Shown: positions 25,256 through 33,546 of the stretch, piece after piece
How positions within the stretch are numbered: position 1 is the stretch's first letter
Layout: each line of letters starts with the position of its first letter
Assembly: GCA_965140555.1 (NCBI GenBank)
Contig: OZ223256.1
Location: forward strand, 124,001 to 188,000
Direction of reading: 5' to 3'
Length of the DNA stretch: 64,000 bases
Origin: UBA1351 sp965140555
GTDB taxonomy: Bacteria; Bacillota; Clostridia; Lachnospirales; Vallitaleaceae
Position numbers and translations under genes: made by a program
Notes under the pieces: model-generated
Seen by the model: only the letters and a program-made list of their open reading frames with translations
What the model was told of the DNA's origin: nothing
The model's database searches: none

Positions 25256-27027
25256 TATATATCCTCCACTTCCACATTAACTGGTAATTCAATGGTCACT
25301 GTTGTACCTTCTCCTTCTATCCCATCAATATACAAACCATAATCCTCTCCATAAAAAAGTCGAATACGCTGATGTATATTATATAGTCCGATATGCTCGA
25401 CAGAATGTTCATCCGTCTGTATAAGACTTTCTTTAATTTCAGCTAAACGCTGTTCCTCAATGCCTTCCCCATTATCAATCACCTTAATTATCAAGGTTGA
25501 ACGTTCTTCCTCTTTGATAATTTTGATCCATATATGGCCACCCTCGAGTACCTGTTCTAATCCATGTAACAAAGCATTTTCAATAACCGGTTGTAAAATA
25601 AGAGGTAGTATACGATATCTATCCACATCTACATGGTCATCAATCTCAATATCATAATCCACACGTCCGGCAAATCGAAGCTTCTGAATATCCAAATAGG
25701 TTTCGATAAATGTCAATTCAGAACGGAGCACGGTCAGTTTCCCAGTACTTTCAAGATTATAGCGCATATATTTGCCTAGTAACTTAACCGCATGAGCTAC
25801 TTCTCTATCATTCACACTAAAGGCCTTCATCCGAATAGTCTCGAGTGTATTGTATAGAAAATGAGGATTAATTTTACTCGATAATAGTTCTAGTTCTATC
25901 TTCTGTTGATGATTTATTAATGCTTGTCTTGCAATTTGATTTTTATATATTTCTTCATCCCTGTCCTTGATACTTTGTATCATAATCTTGAGATCGGCAA
26001 ATAGTTCCGTCAACTCATCATTACCTTTGAATGTATCGATGATATTATAGTTCCCACCTGATACACGATGCATCTGTTTCCTTAACGTATCCACACGCGT
26101 CGTCAATACCTTTGTAAATTTAACAATAATAATCAACGGCAATATAATACTGATAAGAACAATAAGACTCGTAATCCAGGAAATCCGATTTATATCGTGA
26201 ATTGCCTGAGGATTTACGGACGTTATATATAGATAATCTTCCCCTTTAATCGGACGAAACGCCGATATTTCAATCATGGCTTCCTGTCCTTCATAATTGT
26301 TAACCCCTGAGTATGTAAAATATGGAACATCATAATTAATAGGATAAATCGGCTCCATCCCAATATGGCCACCATTACTATAAAAAATAAGGTCATTCCC
26401 AACAGAAAGGTCTACTGTCAATGAATTATTATCGATACGATTTTTCAAATAGTTGTTACTTATCGTAATAACAAGAAGGGCATCCTCATCACTTCCTATA
26501 ATCGGAATCTTGTGGGTCAACATCAATACCTGGGTCGGATCACCTAAAGAAGGTTCTATAAGCTGCGTCGACCACGTGTAACCTACTGTACCCATACCTT
26601 GTATAAACCATTCTTCTTCATGAATAGCTTCATCTACAGTTACTATATGTCTATAGTTATGTAATGTTGAGTTTTCTGTATAAAGTTGTATCTGGTTTAT
26701 ATTCGTATAACGTCCGTAAATATTGTCAATCGTATTATACTGTATTAAGGCATCTTGAGCAGCATCCCATGATTCATAGGATGTTCCGAGCAAAAGTTGG
26801 AGTTTTGGGTCATCAGAAATACTATCACAGACATTTAAAACGGAAGTCGTTGTTTCAAACAAAATACTTCGTACACGCACATTATCTGATTTGAGCATTT
26901 CATCATAATGATTATAAATCAAATTATGGGTATTAAAAACAAGATAATAGCCGATTAAGGCAATGGGAATAAATATTGAAACAATATATACAAGGTATAG
27001 CTGTTTCTTCAAGTATAATTTAGCCAA
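25255..27027 (-). CDS. YesM-type membrane sensor histidine kinase, TTG start
   Basis: The protein has 590 residues. A helix at about 9-32 is followed by an extracytoplasmic Cache-like sensor (about 35-270), a second helix, a HAMP segment, the kinase motif SSKINPHFLYNTLETI with the phosphorylated His, and an ATPase domain (DNGEGIEEQRL, GLYNIHQR, GEGTTVTIELP). The start is TTG at 27027 because AGGAGGAG lies at 27032-27039. Upstream in-frame codons lie within the promoter. It should sense an extracellular carbohydrate cue and phosphorylate the adjacent regulator. Confidence 0.92.
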   Translation of the reverse strand: MAKLYLKKQLYLVYIVSIFIPIALIGYYLVFNTHNLIYNHYDEMLKSDNVRVRSILFETTTSVLNVCDSISDDPKLQLLLGTSYESWDAAQDALIQYNTIDNIYGRYTNINQIQLYTENSTLHNYRHIVTVDEAIHEEEWFIQGMGTVGYTWSTQLIEPSLGDPTQVLMLTHKIPIIGSDEDALLVITISNNYLKNRIDNNSLTVDLSVGNDLIFYSNGGHIGMEPIYPINYDVPYFTYSGVNNYEGQEAMIEISAFRPIKGEDYLYITSVNPQAIHDINRISWITSLIVLISIILPLIIIVKFTKVLTTRVDTLRKQMHRVSGGNYNIIDTFKGNDELTELFADLKIMIQSIKDRDEEIYKNQIARQALINHQQKIELELLSSKINPHFLYNTLETIRMKAFSVNDREVAHAVKLLGKYMRYNLESTGKLTVLRSELTFIETYLDIQKLRFAGRVDYDIEIDDHVDVDRYRILPLILQPVIENALLHGLEQVLEGGHIWIKIIKEEERSTLIIKVIDNGEGIEEQRLAEIKESLIQTDEHSVEHIGLYNIHQRIRLFYGEDYGLYIDGIEGEGTTVTIELPVNVEVEDI

Positions 27028-27061
27028 AACGCTCCTCCTATAATCGGCAAGATATGGACAT

Positions 27062-27090
27062 ATTATAGTATGAACACGCGTTTTTGTCAA
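27062..27090 (-). promoter_or_regulatory. Consensus promoter of the kinase-regulator operon
   Basis: On the minus strand, a perfect TTGACA (27090-27085) and a perfect TATAAT (27067-27062) are separated by 17 bp. Transcription would start about 27 bp before the TTG start codon, which supports that start. Confidence 0.85.
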
Positions 27091-27139
27091 ACTCATAAAC
27101 TCGTATATTGGCCTTTTAGGCAAAATCAGTCTTCTCTCA

Positions 27140-27171
27140 AAAAAAATAATGCCGAGTCATAAACTCGGCAT
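27140..27171 (-). terminator. Intrinsic terminator after the thrS-chromate transporter-DUF4250 genes
   Basis: ATGCCGAGT (27149-27157) pairs exactly with ACTCGGCAT (27163-27171) around a 5-nt loop. On the minus strand a long T run follows (plus-strand A run at 27140-27146). It lies 13 bp after the DUF4250 stop codon. Confidence 0.88.
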
Positions 27172-27183
27172 CAAATTGTTCTA

Positions 27184-27363
27184 TTATTTGAATTGATTTT
27201 CAGATGCATCATAGTGATAATCAATGGATTGAAGCGTTTGAGTCAGCTGCTTACAATCCACCTCCAAATCCTCACATAATGCGTCTAGACTATCGTAAAA
27301 ATCCCGTAACTTCATGTTGATTGTACTTAATAAAATCACCGGATCTTTAGGTAATGTTCTCAT
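27184..27363 (-). CDS. DUF4250 domain-containing small protein
   Basis: This 59-residue protein contains LPKDPVILLSTINMKLRDFY and a YHYDASENQF tail, which match the small DUF4250 family of Clostridia. Its function is unknown. ATG at 27363 lies 27 bp after the stop of the chromate transporter half; the ribosome binding site is weak. A longer frame would start within the upstream gene. It is the last gene before a strong terminator and may belong to the thrS transcript. Confidence 0.8.
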   Translation of the reverse strand: MRTLPKDPVILLSTINMKLRDFYDSLDALCEDLEVDCKQLTQTLQSIDYHYDASENQFK

Positions 27364-27389
27364 GATCTCTACACTCACTTTCCATACTG

Positions 27390-27926
27390 TTAAAACACAA
27401 GTATACCGACTCCGGCAGCTAACAGGATGTAAAACGCCGGATGCCATTTGGTTAGCTTATTTAGAATCGAAAACCCTAGCAGTAGAACAACGGAAAGCAC
27501 CATATTACGAGGGTTTCCGGGAATATACAAACTGGAAACAGCAATTGAATACGCTGCTGCTAATATAATCCCGACAACTGCCGGTCTTATGCCACCTAGC
27601 ACACTAATAACCATAGGATGTTTCGAAAATCGCGTCAAAAATTTCGCTATAATGGTAATAATTATAATCGACGGTGATACCATACCCACTGTTGCAATAA
27701 TCGATCCTATGACACCAAATTGTTCATAGCCGACATAGGTTGCCATATTAATGCCGATAGGCCCCGGTGTTGACTGGCTGATTGCAATCATATCTGCAAA
27801 CATTTGATTATCGACCCATCCATAGGATATGGCATATTCTTGTAACAAAGGAATCGCCGCTAATCCACCACCAATAGTAAATAGCCCCACCTTAAAGAAG
27901 GTAAAAAACAGCTTAAGATACATCAT
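27390..27926 (-). CDS. Chromate transporter family protein, second half-size subunit
   Basis: This is a 178-residue membrane protein of the CHR family, half-size. The family motifs FFKVGLFTIGGGLAAIPLL and SQSTPGPIGINMATYVGY are present. It overlaps the preceding half-size subunit by 14 bp, so the two halves are coupled and probably form one transporter. Chromate is the family substrate by name; the physiological ion is unknown. A GGAGG lies upstream of ATG 27926. Confidence 0.88.
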   Translation of the reverse strand: MMYLKLFFTFFKVGLFTIGGGLAAIPLLQEYAISYGWVDNQMFADMIAISQSTPGPIGINMATYVGYEQFGVIGSIIATVGMVSPSIIIITIIAKFLTRFSKHPMVISVLGGIRPAVVGIILAAAYSIAVSSLYIPGNPRNMVLSVVLLLGFSILNKLTKWHPAFYILLAAGVGILVF

Positions 27927-28485
27927 CTTTGGCTCCTCCCTTTAAGTTACGTCTTCCTAGCATTGCTCCATATATTCCGGCTACAACTAAAATCAGGATT
28001 GGAGATAACCCAACAAATGCAATTGCAATAAATGCCAAAATAAACAACACTTGATCCGAGCGGTGAACAACGCTTTTTTTGAACATTTTCATTACCGCTT
28101 GCACAATGAGTATAACCACCATGATCCGTATACCCATAAATGCTTCTTGAACGTATGAATTACCCTTAAACTCCTGTAAGAATTTTGCAATAAGCGTAAT
28201 GATAATCCATGATGGTGTGACCATTCCTAAGGTGGCAAAAATGCCACCAACGACGCCTACTTGCTTAATGCCAACAAAAGTGGCGGTGTTAATTCCAATA
28301 ATACCCGGTGTCGATTGGCCTATAGCATAATAGTCCATAATTTCTTCATCTGTTACCCATTTATATTTTTCCACAACTTCACGGTGCAACATCGGCAGCA
28401 TAGCATAACCGCCGCCAATGGTAAATAAGCCAATTCTAAAAAATGCCGAAAACAATTGCCACAGATTTAAGGCTTTTTTATTCAT
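27913..28485 (-). CDS. Chromate transporter family protein, first half-size subunit
   Basis: This is a 190-residue half-size CHR protein with FFRIGLFTIGGGYAMLPML and GQSTPGIIGINTATFVG. It starts 5 bp after the thrS stop codon, with its ribosome binding region inside thrS, so it is probably translated by coupling to thrS. The pairing of a transporter with thrS under a Thr T-box is unusual and may be accidental read-through. Confidence 0.88.
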   Translation of the reverse strand: MNKKALNLWQLFSAFFRIGLFTIGGGYAMLPMLHREVVEKYKWVTDEEIMDYYAIGQSTPGIIGINTATFVGIKQVGVVGGIFATLGMVTPSWIIITLIAKFLQEFKGNSYVQEAFMGIRIMVVILIVQAVMKMFKKSVVHRSDQVLFILAFIAIAFVGLSPILILVVAGIYGAMLGRRNLKGGAKDDVS

Positions 28486-28490
28486 ATGAC

Positions 28491-30455
28491 TTATTCCGCT
28501 TCTTCCGTCATATGTTGGTGATAGATATAATGACTTGCGTTTTCCTGAACCAAACGCATTGCAAATGCATCCAATCCAAGACTACCTTCATCACCTTTTT
28601 CTCGACTTCGTACGCTAATTGTTTGTTTGTCCATCTCATCTTGTCCTACAATACCGATATAAGGCAAACGTTCCATACGTGCTTCTCGAATTTTATAGCC
28701 TATTTTTTCGGCACGTTCATCCACGCTCACACGAATGCCTAATAGTTGAAGCTTTTTAGCTATTTCCTTCGCATAGTCATTATACTTATCTGATATCGGT
28801 AGTAATTTAACTTGCGTCGGTGCCAACCAAAGTGGGAATGCTCCCGCATATTTTTCGATAAGCATTGCCAATGTACGCTCATAGCATCCGATAGAACTTC
28901 TGTGAATAATAAACGGACGTTTTTTTGTATTATCCTTATCCACATAACTCATATCGAAGCGTTCTGCAAGAGCAAAATCAATTTGAATGGTAAACAAAGT
29001 ATCTTCTTTCCCATGAACATTTTTAAATTGAACGTCTAATTTAGGTCCGTAGAACGCCGCTTCTCCATCCGCTTCTTCATAATCAATTCCGATATGATCC
29101 AGGATTTCACGCATCGCATTTTGTGTTGAATTCCAAGCCTCCGGATTATCGATGTACTTATCTGTACGTTCCGGATCCCATTTAGAAAAACGGTACGATA
29201 CATCGTCATAGATTCCGATTGCTTTCATCATATCTTGTACTAAGACAACAACATCTGTGAACTCTTTTTCCAATTGTTCCGGTGTACACATAATGTGGGC
29301 ATCAGCTAGGGTAAATTGACGAACTCGTATAAGTCCATGCATCTCACCGGATGCTTCATTTCTAAATAGTGTTGATGTTTCTGCATAACGCATAGGCAAA
29401 TCCCGATAACTACGTTGCTTTGTCTTATAGATCAAGTATTGGAACGGACAAGTCATCGGACGTAAGGTCAATACTTCTTCATCCTTGTCCTCATCACCCA
29501 AAACAAACATACCGTCTTTATAATGATCCCAATGACCGGATACTTTGAATAAATCATTCTTTGCCATACTTGGTGTCCGCGTAAATTGATAACCTCTTGC
29601 TTCTTCTGTATCTTCAACATAACGTTGTAAAACTTGCATAACCTTGGCACCTTTTGGCATAATTAAAGGCAGGCCTTGTCCCACAATGTCCGAAGTAGTA
29701 AAAATTTCCAATTCTCTTCCCAATCGATTATGGTCCCGTTTTTTTGCTTCTTCAAGCTGATGCAGATATTCCTTTAATTCATTTTTCTTTGTAAATGCTG
29801 TACCATAAATTCTTGACAGCATTTTATTACGTTCATCACCTTTCCAATAAGCGCCTGCCGAAGATTGCAAAGCAAATGCAGTGACGGCTTTTGTATTCAT
29901 CAAATGAGGGCCGGCACAAAGGTCTACAAACTCACCTTGTTTGTAAAATGAAATAACCGCATCTTCCGGCAACTCATTAATCAACTCCACCTTATATGGC
30001 TCTTCTTTTTCTTCCATCAATGCCAAGGCTTCATTTCTAGGAAGTTCAAAGCGTTCTATTGGTAATTTTTCTTTTACGATTTTTTTCATTTCTGCTTCAA
30101 TAGCTTTTAATTGCTCGTCCTTAATGGCTTCTTCACTATCAAAATCATAGTAGAAACCATTCTCTATAGCAGGTCCTATAGCCAATTTAACGGATGGATA
30201 CAAACGCTTAACCGCCTGTGCCATAATATGAGAAGCGGTATGTCTAAACGCCTTCTTCCCAGCTTCATCATTAAATGTTAATATACTTAATTCGCAGTCT
30301 TCACTGATGATTGTACGCAAATCTACAACCTCACCATTGACTTCACCGGCACATGCCGCTCTACCTAAACCTTCGCTAATATCTACCGCAATGTCGTATA
30401 CTGATTTTGATTCATCATATACTTTAACTGAACCATCTTTTAATGTAATATTCAT
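28491..30455 (-). CDS. thrS: Threonyl-tRNA synthetase
   Basis: This 654-residue class II synthetase charges tRNA-Thr. An N-terminal TGS domain (1-62) and an editing domain with HxxxH (H72, H76) and CAGPH precede the catalytic core, which has LRPMTCPFQ (zinc Cys), HGLIRVRQFT and IHRSSIGCYERT. An anticodon-binding domain ends the protein. The length is normal. ATG at 30455 follows AGGAAG and lies 21 bp after the hemerythrin stop. A Thr-type T-box leader precedes the hemerythrin gene, so both are expected to be induced by uncharged tRNA-Thr. Confidence 0.97.
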   Translation of the reverse strand: MNITLKDGSVKVYDESKSVYDIAVDISEGLGRAACAGEVNGEVVDLRTIISEDCELSILTFNDEAGKKAFRHTASHIMAQAVKRLYPSVKLAIGPAIENGFYYDFDSEEAIKDEQLKAIEAEMKKIVKEKLPIERFELPRNEALALMEEKEEPYKVELINELPEDAVISFYKQGEFVDLCAGPHLMNTKAVTAFALQSSAGAYWKGDERNKMLSRIYGTAFTKKNELKEYLHQLEEAKKRDHNRLGRELEIFTTSDIVGQGLPLIMPKGAKVMQVLQRYVEDTEEARGYQFTRTPSMAKNDLFKVSGHWDHYKDGMFVLGDEDKDEEVLTLRPMTCPFQYLIYKTKQRSYRDLPMRYAETSTLFRNEASGEMHGLIRVRQFTLADAHIMCTPEQLEKEFTDVVVLVQDMMKAIGIYDDVSYRFSKWDPERTDKYIDNPEAWNSTQNAMREILDHIGIDYEEADGEAAFYGPKLDVQFKNVHGKEDTLFTIQIDFALAERFDMSYVDKDNTKKRPFIIHRSSIGCYERTLAMLIEKYAGAFPLWLAPTQVKLLPISDKYNDYAKEIAKKLQLLGIRVSVDERAEKIGYKIREARMERLPYIGIVGQDEMDKQTISVRSREKGDEGSLGLDAFAMRLVQENASHYIYHQHMTEEAE

Positions 30456-30476
30456 TTCTAACTTCCTACCTTTCGC

Positions 30477-30890
30477 TTATAATTGTTCTTCTTTCTTAAG
30501 AAGTGCAACATACTTAACATCTGTTGCCAATATATGATTGGATACCCATTCAAACAAAAATTCGGATAGGTTTCGCAACACACCTTCTTGTTGAAAATCC
30601 AAATCACTTGTTAATGTTTCTCGAATTTTCGCAACAAAGGCATCATGTTCTACTTTATGTTCTGCAAAATCTTCATACCCGGCTTTAAACATGATACGTT
30701 CTTCATCTTTAAAGTGATATATCGTATAGGATTCCAACTCATGTAATACAGCTTCAATCTCATCATAACAATCAATACCGTCTTCTACGTCCAATATCAA
30801 CGCATTTGTCTGATCCATCAAGTCGTATAACCGTTTGTGTTGCTCGTCAATAACCTTAATACCAAATGCAAATTTCTCATTCCACAACAT
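30477..30890 (-). CDS. Bacteriohemerythrin
   Basis: This 137-residue single-domain hemerythrin binds a di-iron centre. The ligand pattern is complete: H in VIDEQHKRLYD, H and E in YHFKDEE, HKVEH, and the final HILATD. It probably senses, stores or scavenges oxygen or NO in the cytoplasm. ATG at 30890 is chosen because AAGGAG at 30899-30904 sits 8 bp away; the GTG at 30899 overlaps that site. It lies between the T-box leader and thrS, so its expression appears tied to threonine-tRNA charging. Confidence 0.93.
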   Translation of the reverse strand: MLWNEKFAFGIKVIDEQHKRLYDLMDQTNALILDVEDGIDCYDEIEAVLHELESYTIYHFKDEERIMFKAGYEDFAEHKVEHDAFVAKIRETLTSDLDFQQEGVLRNLSEFLFEWVSNHILATDVKYVALLKKEEQL

Positions 30891-30895
30891 TGTAT

Positions 30896-30970
30896 TCACT
30901 CCTTCATACGCTCGTCAATAGTATCATTCATTGTGGGATGACGATGGCTAACCTCGGGCTTACACATCAT
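30896..30970 (-). CDS. Possible 24-codon ORF upstream of hemerythrin
   Basis: An ATG at 30970 (followed by a second ATG) lies 9 bp after AAAGGGG (30980-30986). The frame runs 24 codons (MMCKPEVSHRHPTMN...) and stops with a TGA whose bases overlap the hemerythrin ribosome binding site. It could couple translation or act as a leader peptide. No homology is recognised and it may be chance. Confidence 0.3.
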   Translation of the reverse strand: MMCKPEVSHRHPTMNDTIDERMKE

Positions 30971-31042
30971 AATGATTAACCCCTTTCTACCGTATATCCA
31001 AGACATTCGAAAAGGAGGTGGTGGAAAACTTGCCTATAGCAT

Positions 31043-31306
31043 AAAAAAGCCCCTTGCATAAAATGCAAGGGGCGAGTATTACCCGCGGTTCCACCCTTCT
31101 TGTTGATAAACCACTCAACTAGTGAATTAACCGATTATCACTTAACAATTCACTAAACTATAACGCGTCACCGGACTTGATTAAAGTCACTTAGAGGTAG
31201 TCTTCACATATCTTCCACAAAGAACTTTCCAGCCATGAGTTCTCTCTCTTCTGCTTCCAGATATGCTACTCGTCTCGTCATCGTATTCAACCTATATTTA
31301 TTTCTT
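31043..31306 (-). promoter_or_regulatory. T-box riboswitch leader, threonine-specific (hemerythrin-thrS)
   Basis: On the minus strand, the conserved antiterminator sequence AAGGGTGGAACCGCGGGT (31098-31081) is followed by a terminator stem of 11 bp (31049-31059 with 31063-31073) and a run of six T. Upstream is a long stem I whose 3' side reads GTGAAG then ACT (31201-31199), a Thr codon in the same register as the Val codon of the ilvB leader. Uncharged tRNA-Thr should allow read-through. This leader fills the gap between 30971 and the promoter. Confidence 0.92.
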
Positions 31307-31310
31307 TATG

Positions 31311-31339
31311 ATTATAACAAATTATAAACTTCCTGTCAA
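31311..31339 (-). promoter_or_regulatory. Consensus promoter of the thrS T-box transcript
   Basis: On the minus strand, a perfect TTGACA (31339-31334) and TATAAT (31316-31311) are separated by 17 bp, placing the start of transcription just before the T-box stem I. Confidence 0.88.
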
Positions 31340-31369
31340 AAGATAACGCATAGGAATTCATCAACTATT

Positions 31370-32137
31370 CTATACTTTGAAATCTTGATACATACCTATC
31401 TTTTGACCCATTTGGTCCATTTTATGCTGTTGTATCATCATTTGATACTGATTCACCACTTGTTCCTTCTTAAAATTAGAAATCGCTTCTTCCATGACTT
31501 GATCTGCCAACGTTGACTCTGCCGCCGTCATATGAATAACACGATTGCTAATGCCTGCTGACGCATATTCAAACGCATTGGATACTGAGCCTAAATCACT
31601 CCGTGCAGCAGACACAGTTTCTAAAGCATTATCTATATCCGATATATCAAAGGAATCGGTAACATCAAAATCTTTAATGCCCAGATTTTCAAGGGCTGTA
31701 TTTTGAATAGTCACCTTACTGCCGCTGCCATCTACATTCATGGCTACATTTTTATCAGTAAATGAACCATCTAATAATTTAATGGTATTAAATTCTGTAT
31801 TACTGGCAACATCTCTTATGCCTTCTTTTATTTGATCAATATGTGCTTGATATAACTTTCTGTCGTCAGCAGTTAGTGTACCGTTAGAAGAACGTATAGC
31901 AACTTCTCGTATTTCTTGCAATTTATCCTGGATGCTTTGCATCGCGCTATCAGCGGTTTGTACGAGAGAAGAAAAATCTTCTACATTTCGTCCGTTTTGT
32001 TCCCCTGCCGTTATTTGTGCTTGTAATTTTTGACTTATAGCCAATCCGGCCGGATCATCTGCTGACTGATTAATACGTCGGCCCGTTGTTATAGGCTGGT
32101 AACTATCTATTTGACTTATTGCATTGATTGACATCAT
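31370..32137 (-). CDS. Atypical flagellin-like protein with shortened N-terminus and Gln/Met-rich C-terminus
   Basis: This 255-residue protein has the conserved flagellin D1 segments: SADDPAGLAISQKLQAQI, SLVQTADSAMQSIQDKL, TEFNTIKLLDGS near the middle, and SDLGSVSNAFEY and TAAESTLADQVM near the end. About 17-20 residues of the usual D0 N-terminal helix are missing, and the normal C-terminal end is replaced by a tail rich in Gln and Met (VVNQYQMMIQQHKMDQMGQK). No sigma-D promoter or flagellar gene is seen nearby. AAAGGTGG precedes a double ATG. It may be a minor filament component, a regulator or an adhesin. Confidence 0.75.
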   Translation of the reverse strand: MMSINAISQIDSYQPITTGRRINQSADDPAGLAISQKLQAQITAGEQNGRNVEDFSSLVQTADSAMQSIQDKLQEIREVAIRSSNGTLTADDRKLYQAHIDQIKEGIRDVASNTEFNTIKLLDGSFTDKNVAMNVDGSGSKVTIQNTALENLGIKDFDVTDSFDISDIDNALETVSAARSDLGSVSNAFEYASAGISNRVIHMTAAESTLADQVMEEAISNFKKEQVVNQYQMMIQQHKMDQMGQKIGMYQDFKV

Positions 32138-32231
32138 AACACCACCTTTAGGACATACTTAGTCTATCTTCTTATATCCATTATACATCTTAAATATGTC
32201 TAATATGTGACATTTCTCTTAACACTTCGCA

Positions 32232-33458
32232 TTATTCTGTTGCCAAACGTGCCTGTTCCACAATTTCATTATATAATCGAATAATCGTATCCGCATAGGG
32301 AGATGTCGGTGATGCCCAACTATTTGCCATCGTTTGAACCGTATCACCTATCCCGAATAATGACCGATATTGTTTGGGGTCCGGTGAATTAGCTTTTGGG
32401 TATCCAGAAACACCTGCATATAAAGCTGAATGGTCCGTGTGGGCATCAATCCCTTCGTACCAGGAATCAAATCGGATATAAGCACTCGCTTCATAATCGC
32501 CTCCATTTTGAGGATTTTTCAATCCGCAAGGATTATGAAAGGATGCATCGAGTGTTGATTTTTCATCTGTATATTTGTATAACCACCCTGTTTCATAGCA
32601 CATCTGAACATACTGAATGACCGGATTTAAATTTTTTTGTTCTGACAAATCATAATATATATCAATCAATGCAATCCCTTCTTTACTCATTCCTTTTGAC
32701 CGTGCCCATGCCGCAACAATCGACTTCGGAATATCCGAAGGACCGAGCAATGATAAGGATGTATCTGCCGGTTCATAAGGTGTTCTGGGTGCTGTCGCTC
32801 GAATGAACACCTGGTCAATAACACCTTGCTCTACTAAAAATGCCGATAAGGTTTGGGTTCCATAAGCCATCGGACTTGTTAATGTGTCAAATAGAATTTG
32901 AGCCAAATGATTCCTTAGAAAAGGTCCGTCCCCAATTTCATCCGCCATATCTTGGGTATATACTTCTTTTTCCATCGCAAACTCAACCACTTGTGCATAA
33001 GTAAAATCACCCATGGTATCTGAATAGCCTAATGCACGCATCATGAAGGTCAAAAAGGCCTGTAGTGTCACTTCCTGATTCGCACCAAATTGACCGTCTC
33101 CAATACCTTTTGTCAATGCATGTTCATAGGCATAGTTGACATAGCCGATAGCCCATTGGGGTGTATCCGAAAATACAGACGCCTGATTCGATAATTCAAG
33201 GGCTTCATCTTCTTTCCCAAGCATACGAATCAATAATACCAATGCCTCAACACGCGTTGCACTTCGACCGAGCTCATATCCTTTGTCCGAACCAACAAAG
33301 ATATGTATATCCGACAACAAGTTCGCCGTGTCATAATGACTAAATGTCTCATCTTGAGGCTCTGTAGTCTCTGTCTCTTCCCCATAACTTACCGTTGTTA
33401 TTTGCCCTAATATAATGACTATACTTACGCTTAACGCTAATAATTTCTGCTTTATCAT
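32232..33458 (-). CDS. Secreted SLH-domain protein with glucosaminidase-like C-terminus
   Basis: The protein has 408 residues. A signal peptide (LLALSVSIVIILGQ, cut near residue 25-30) is followed by S-layer-homology repeats (about 40-200), including SDTPQWAIGYVNYAYEHALT and GDGQFGANQEVT. The C-terminal domain (about 245-400) resembles the glucosaminidase (GH73) fold with the likely catalytic Glu in MCYETGW and FHNPCGLKN. It should sit on the cell wall and cut peptidoglycan during growth or remodelling. ATG at 33458 follows GGAG; the TTG five codons earlier overlaps that ribosome site. Confidence 0.85.
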   Translation of the reverse strand: MIKQKLLALSVSIVIILGQITTVSYGEETETTEPQDETFSHYDTANLLSDIHIFVGSDKGYELGRSATRVEALVLLIRMLGKEDEALELSNQASVFSDTPQWAIGYVNYAYEHALTKGIGDGQFGANQEVTLQAFLTFMMRALGYSDTMGDFTYAQVVEFAMEKEVYTQDMADEIGDGPFLRNHLAQILFDTLTSPMAYGTQTLSAFLVEQGVIDQVFIRATAPRTPYEPADTSLSLLGPSDIPKSIVAAWARSKGMSKEGIALIDIYYDLSEQKNLNPVIQYVQMCYETGWLYKYTDEKSTLDASFHNPCGLKNPQNGGDYEASAYIRFDSWYEGIDAHTDHSALYAGVSGYPKANSPDPKQYRSLFGIGDTVQTMANSWASPTSPYADTIIRLYNEIVEQARLATE

Positions 33459-33546
33459 CCTACTAAACTCCAATCGTCTTCGTTTACCCTAATGGCTTTG
33501 GGTGTAGTATACCATATAAAGCTGTTTTTTCGCAATAAAAGGGGGG

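Noticed and set aside
30891..30899. GTG start for hemerythrin at 30899
   Set aside because: It overlaps the AAGGAG ribosome site; ATG at 30890 has correct spacing.
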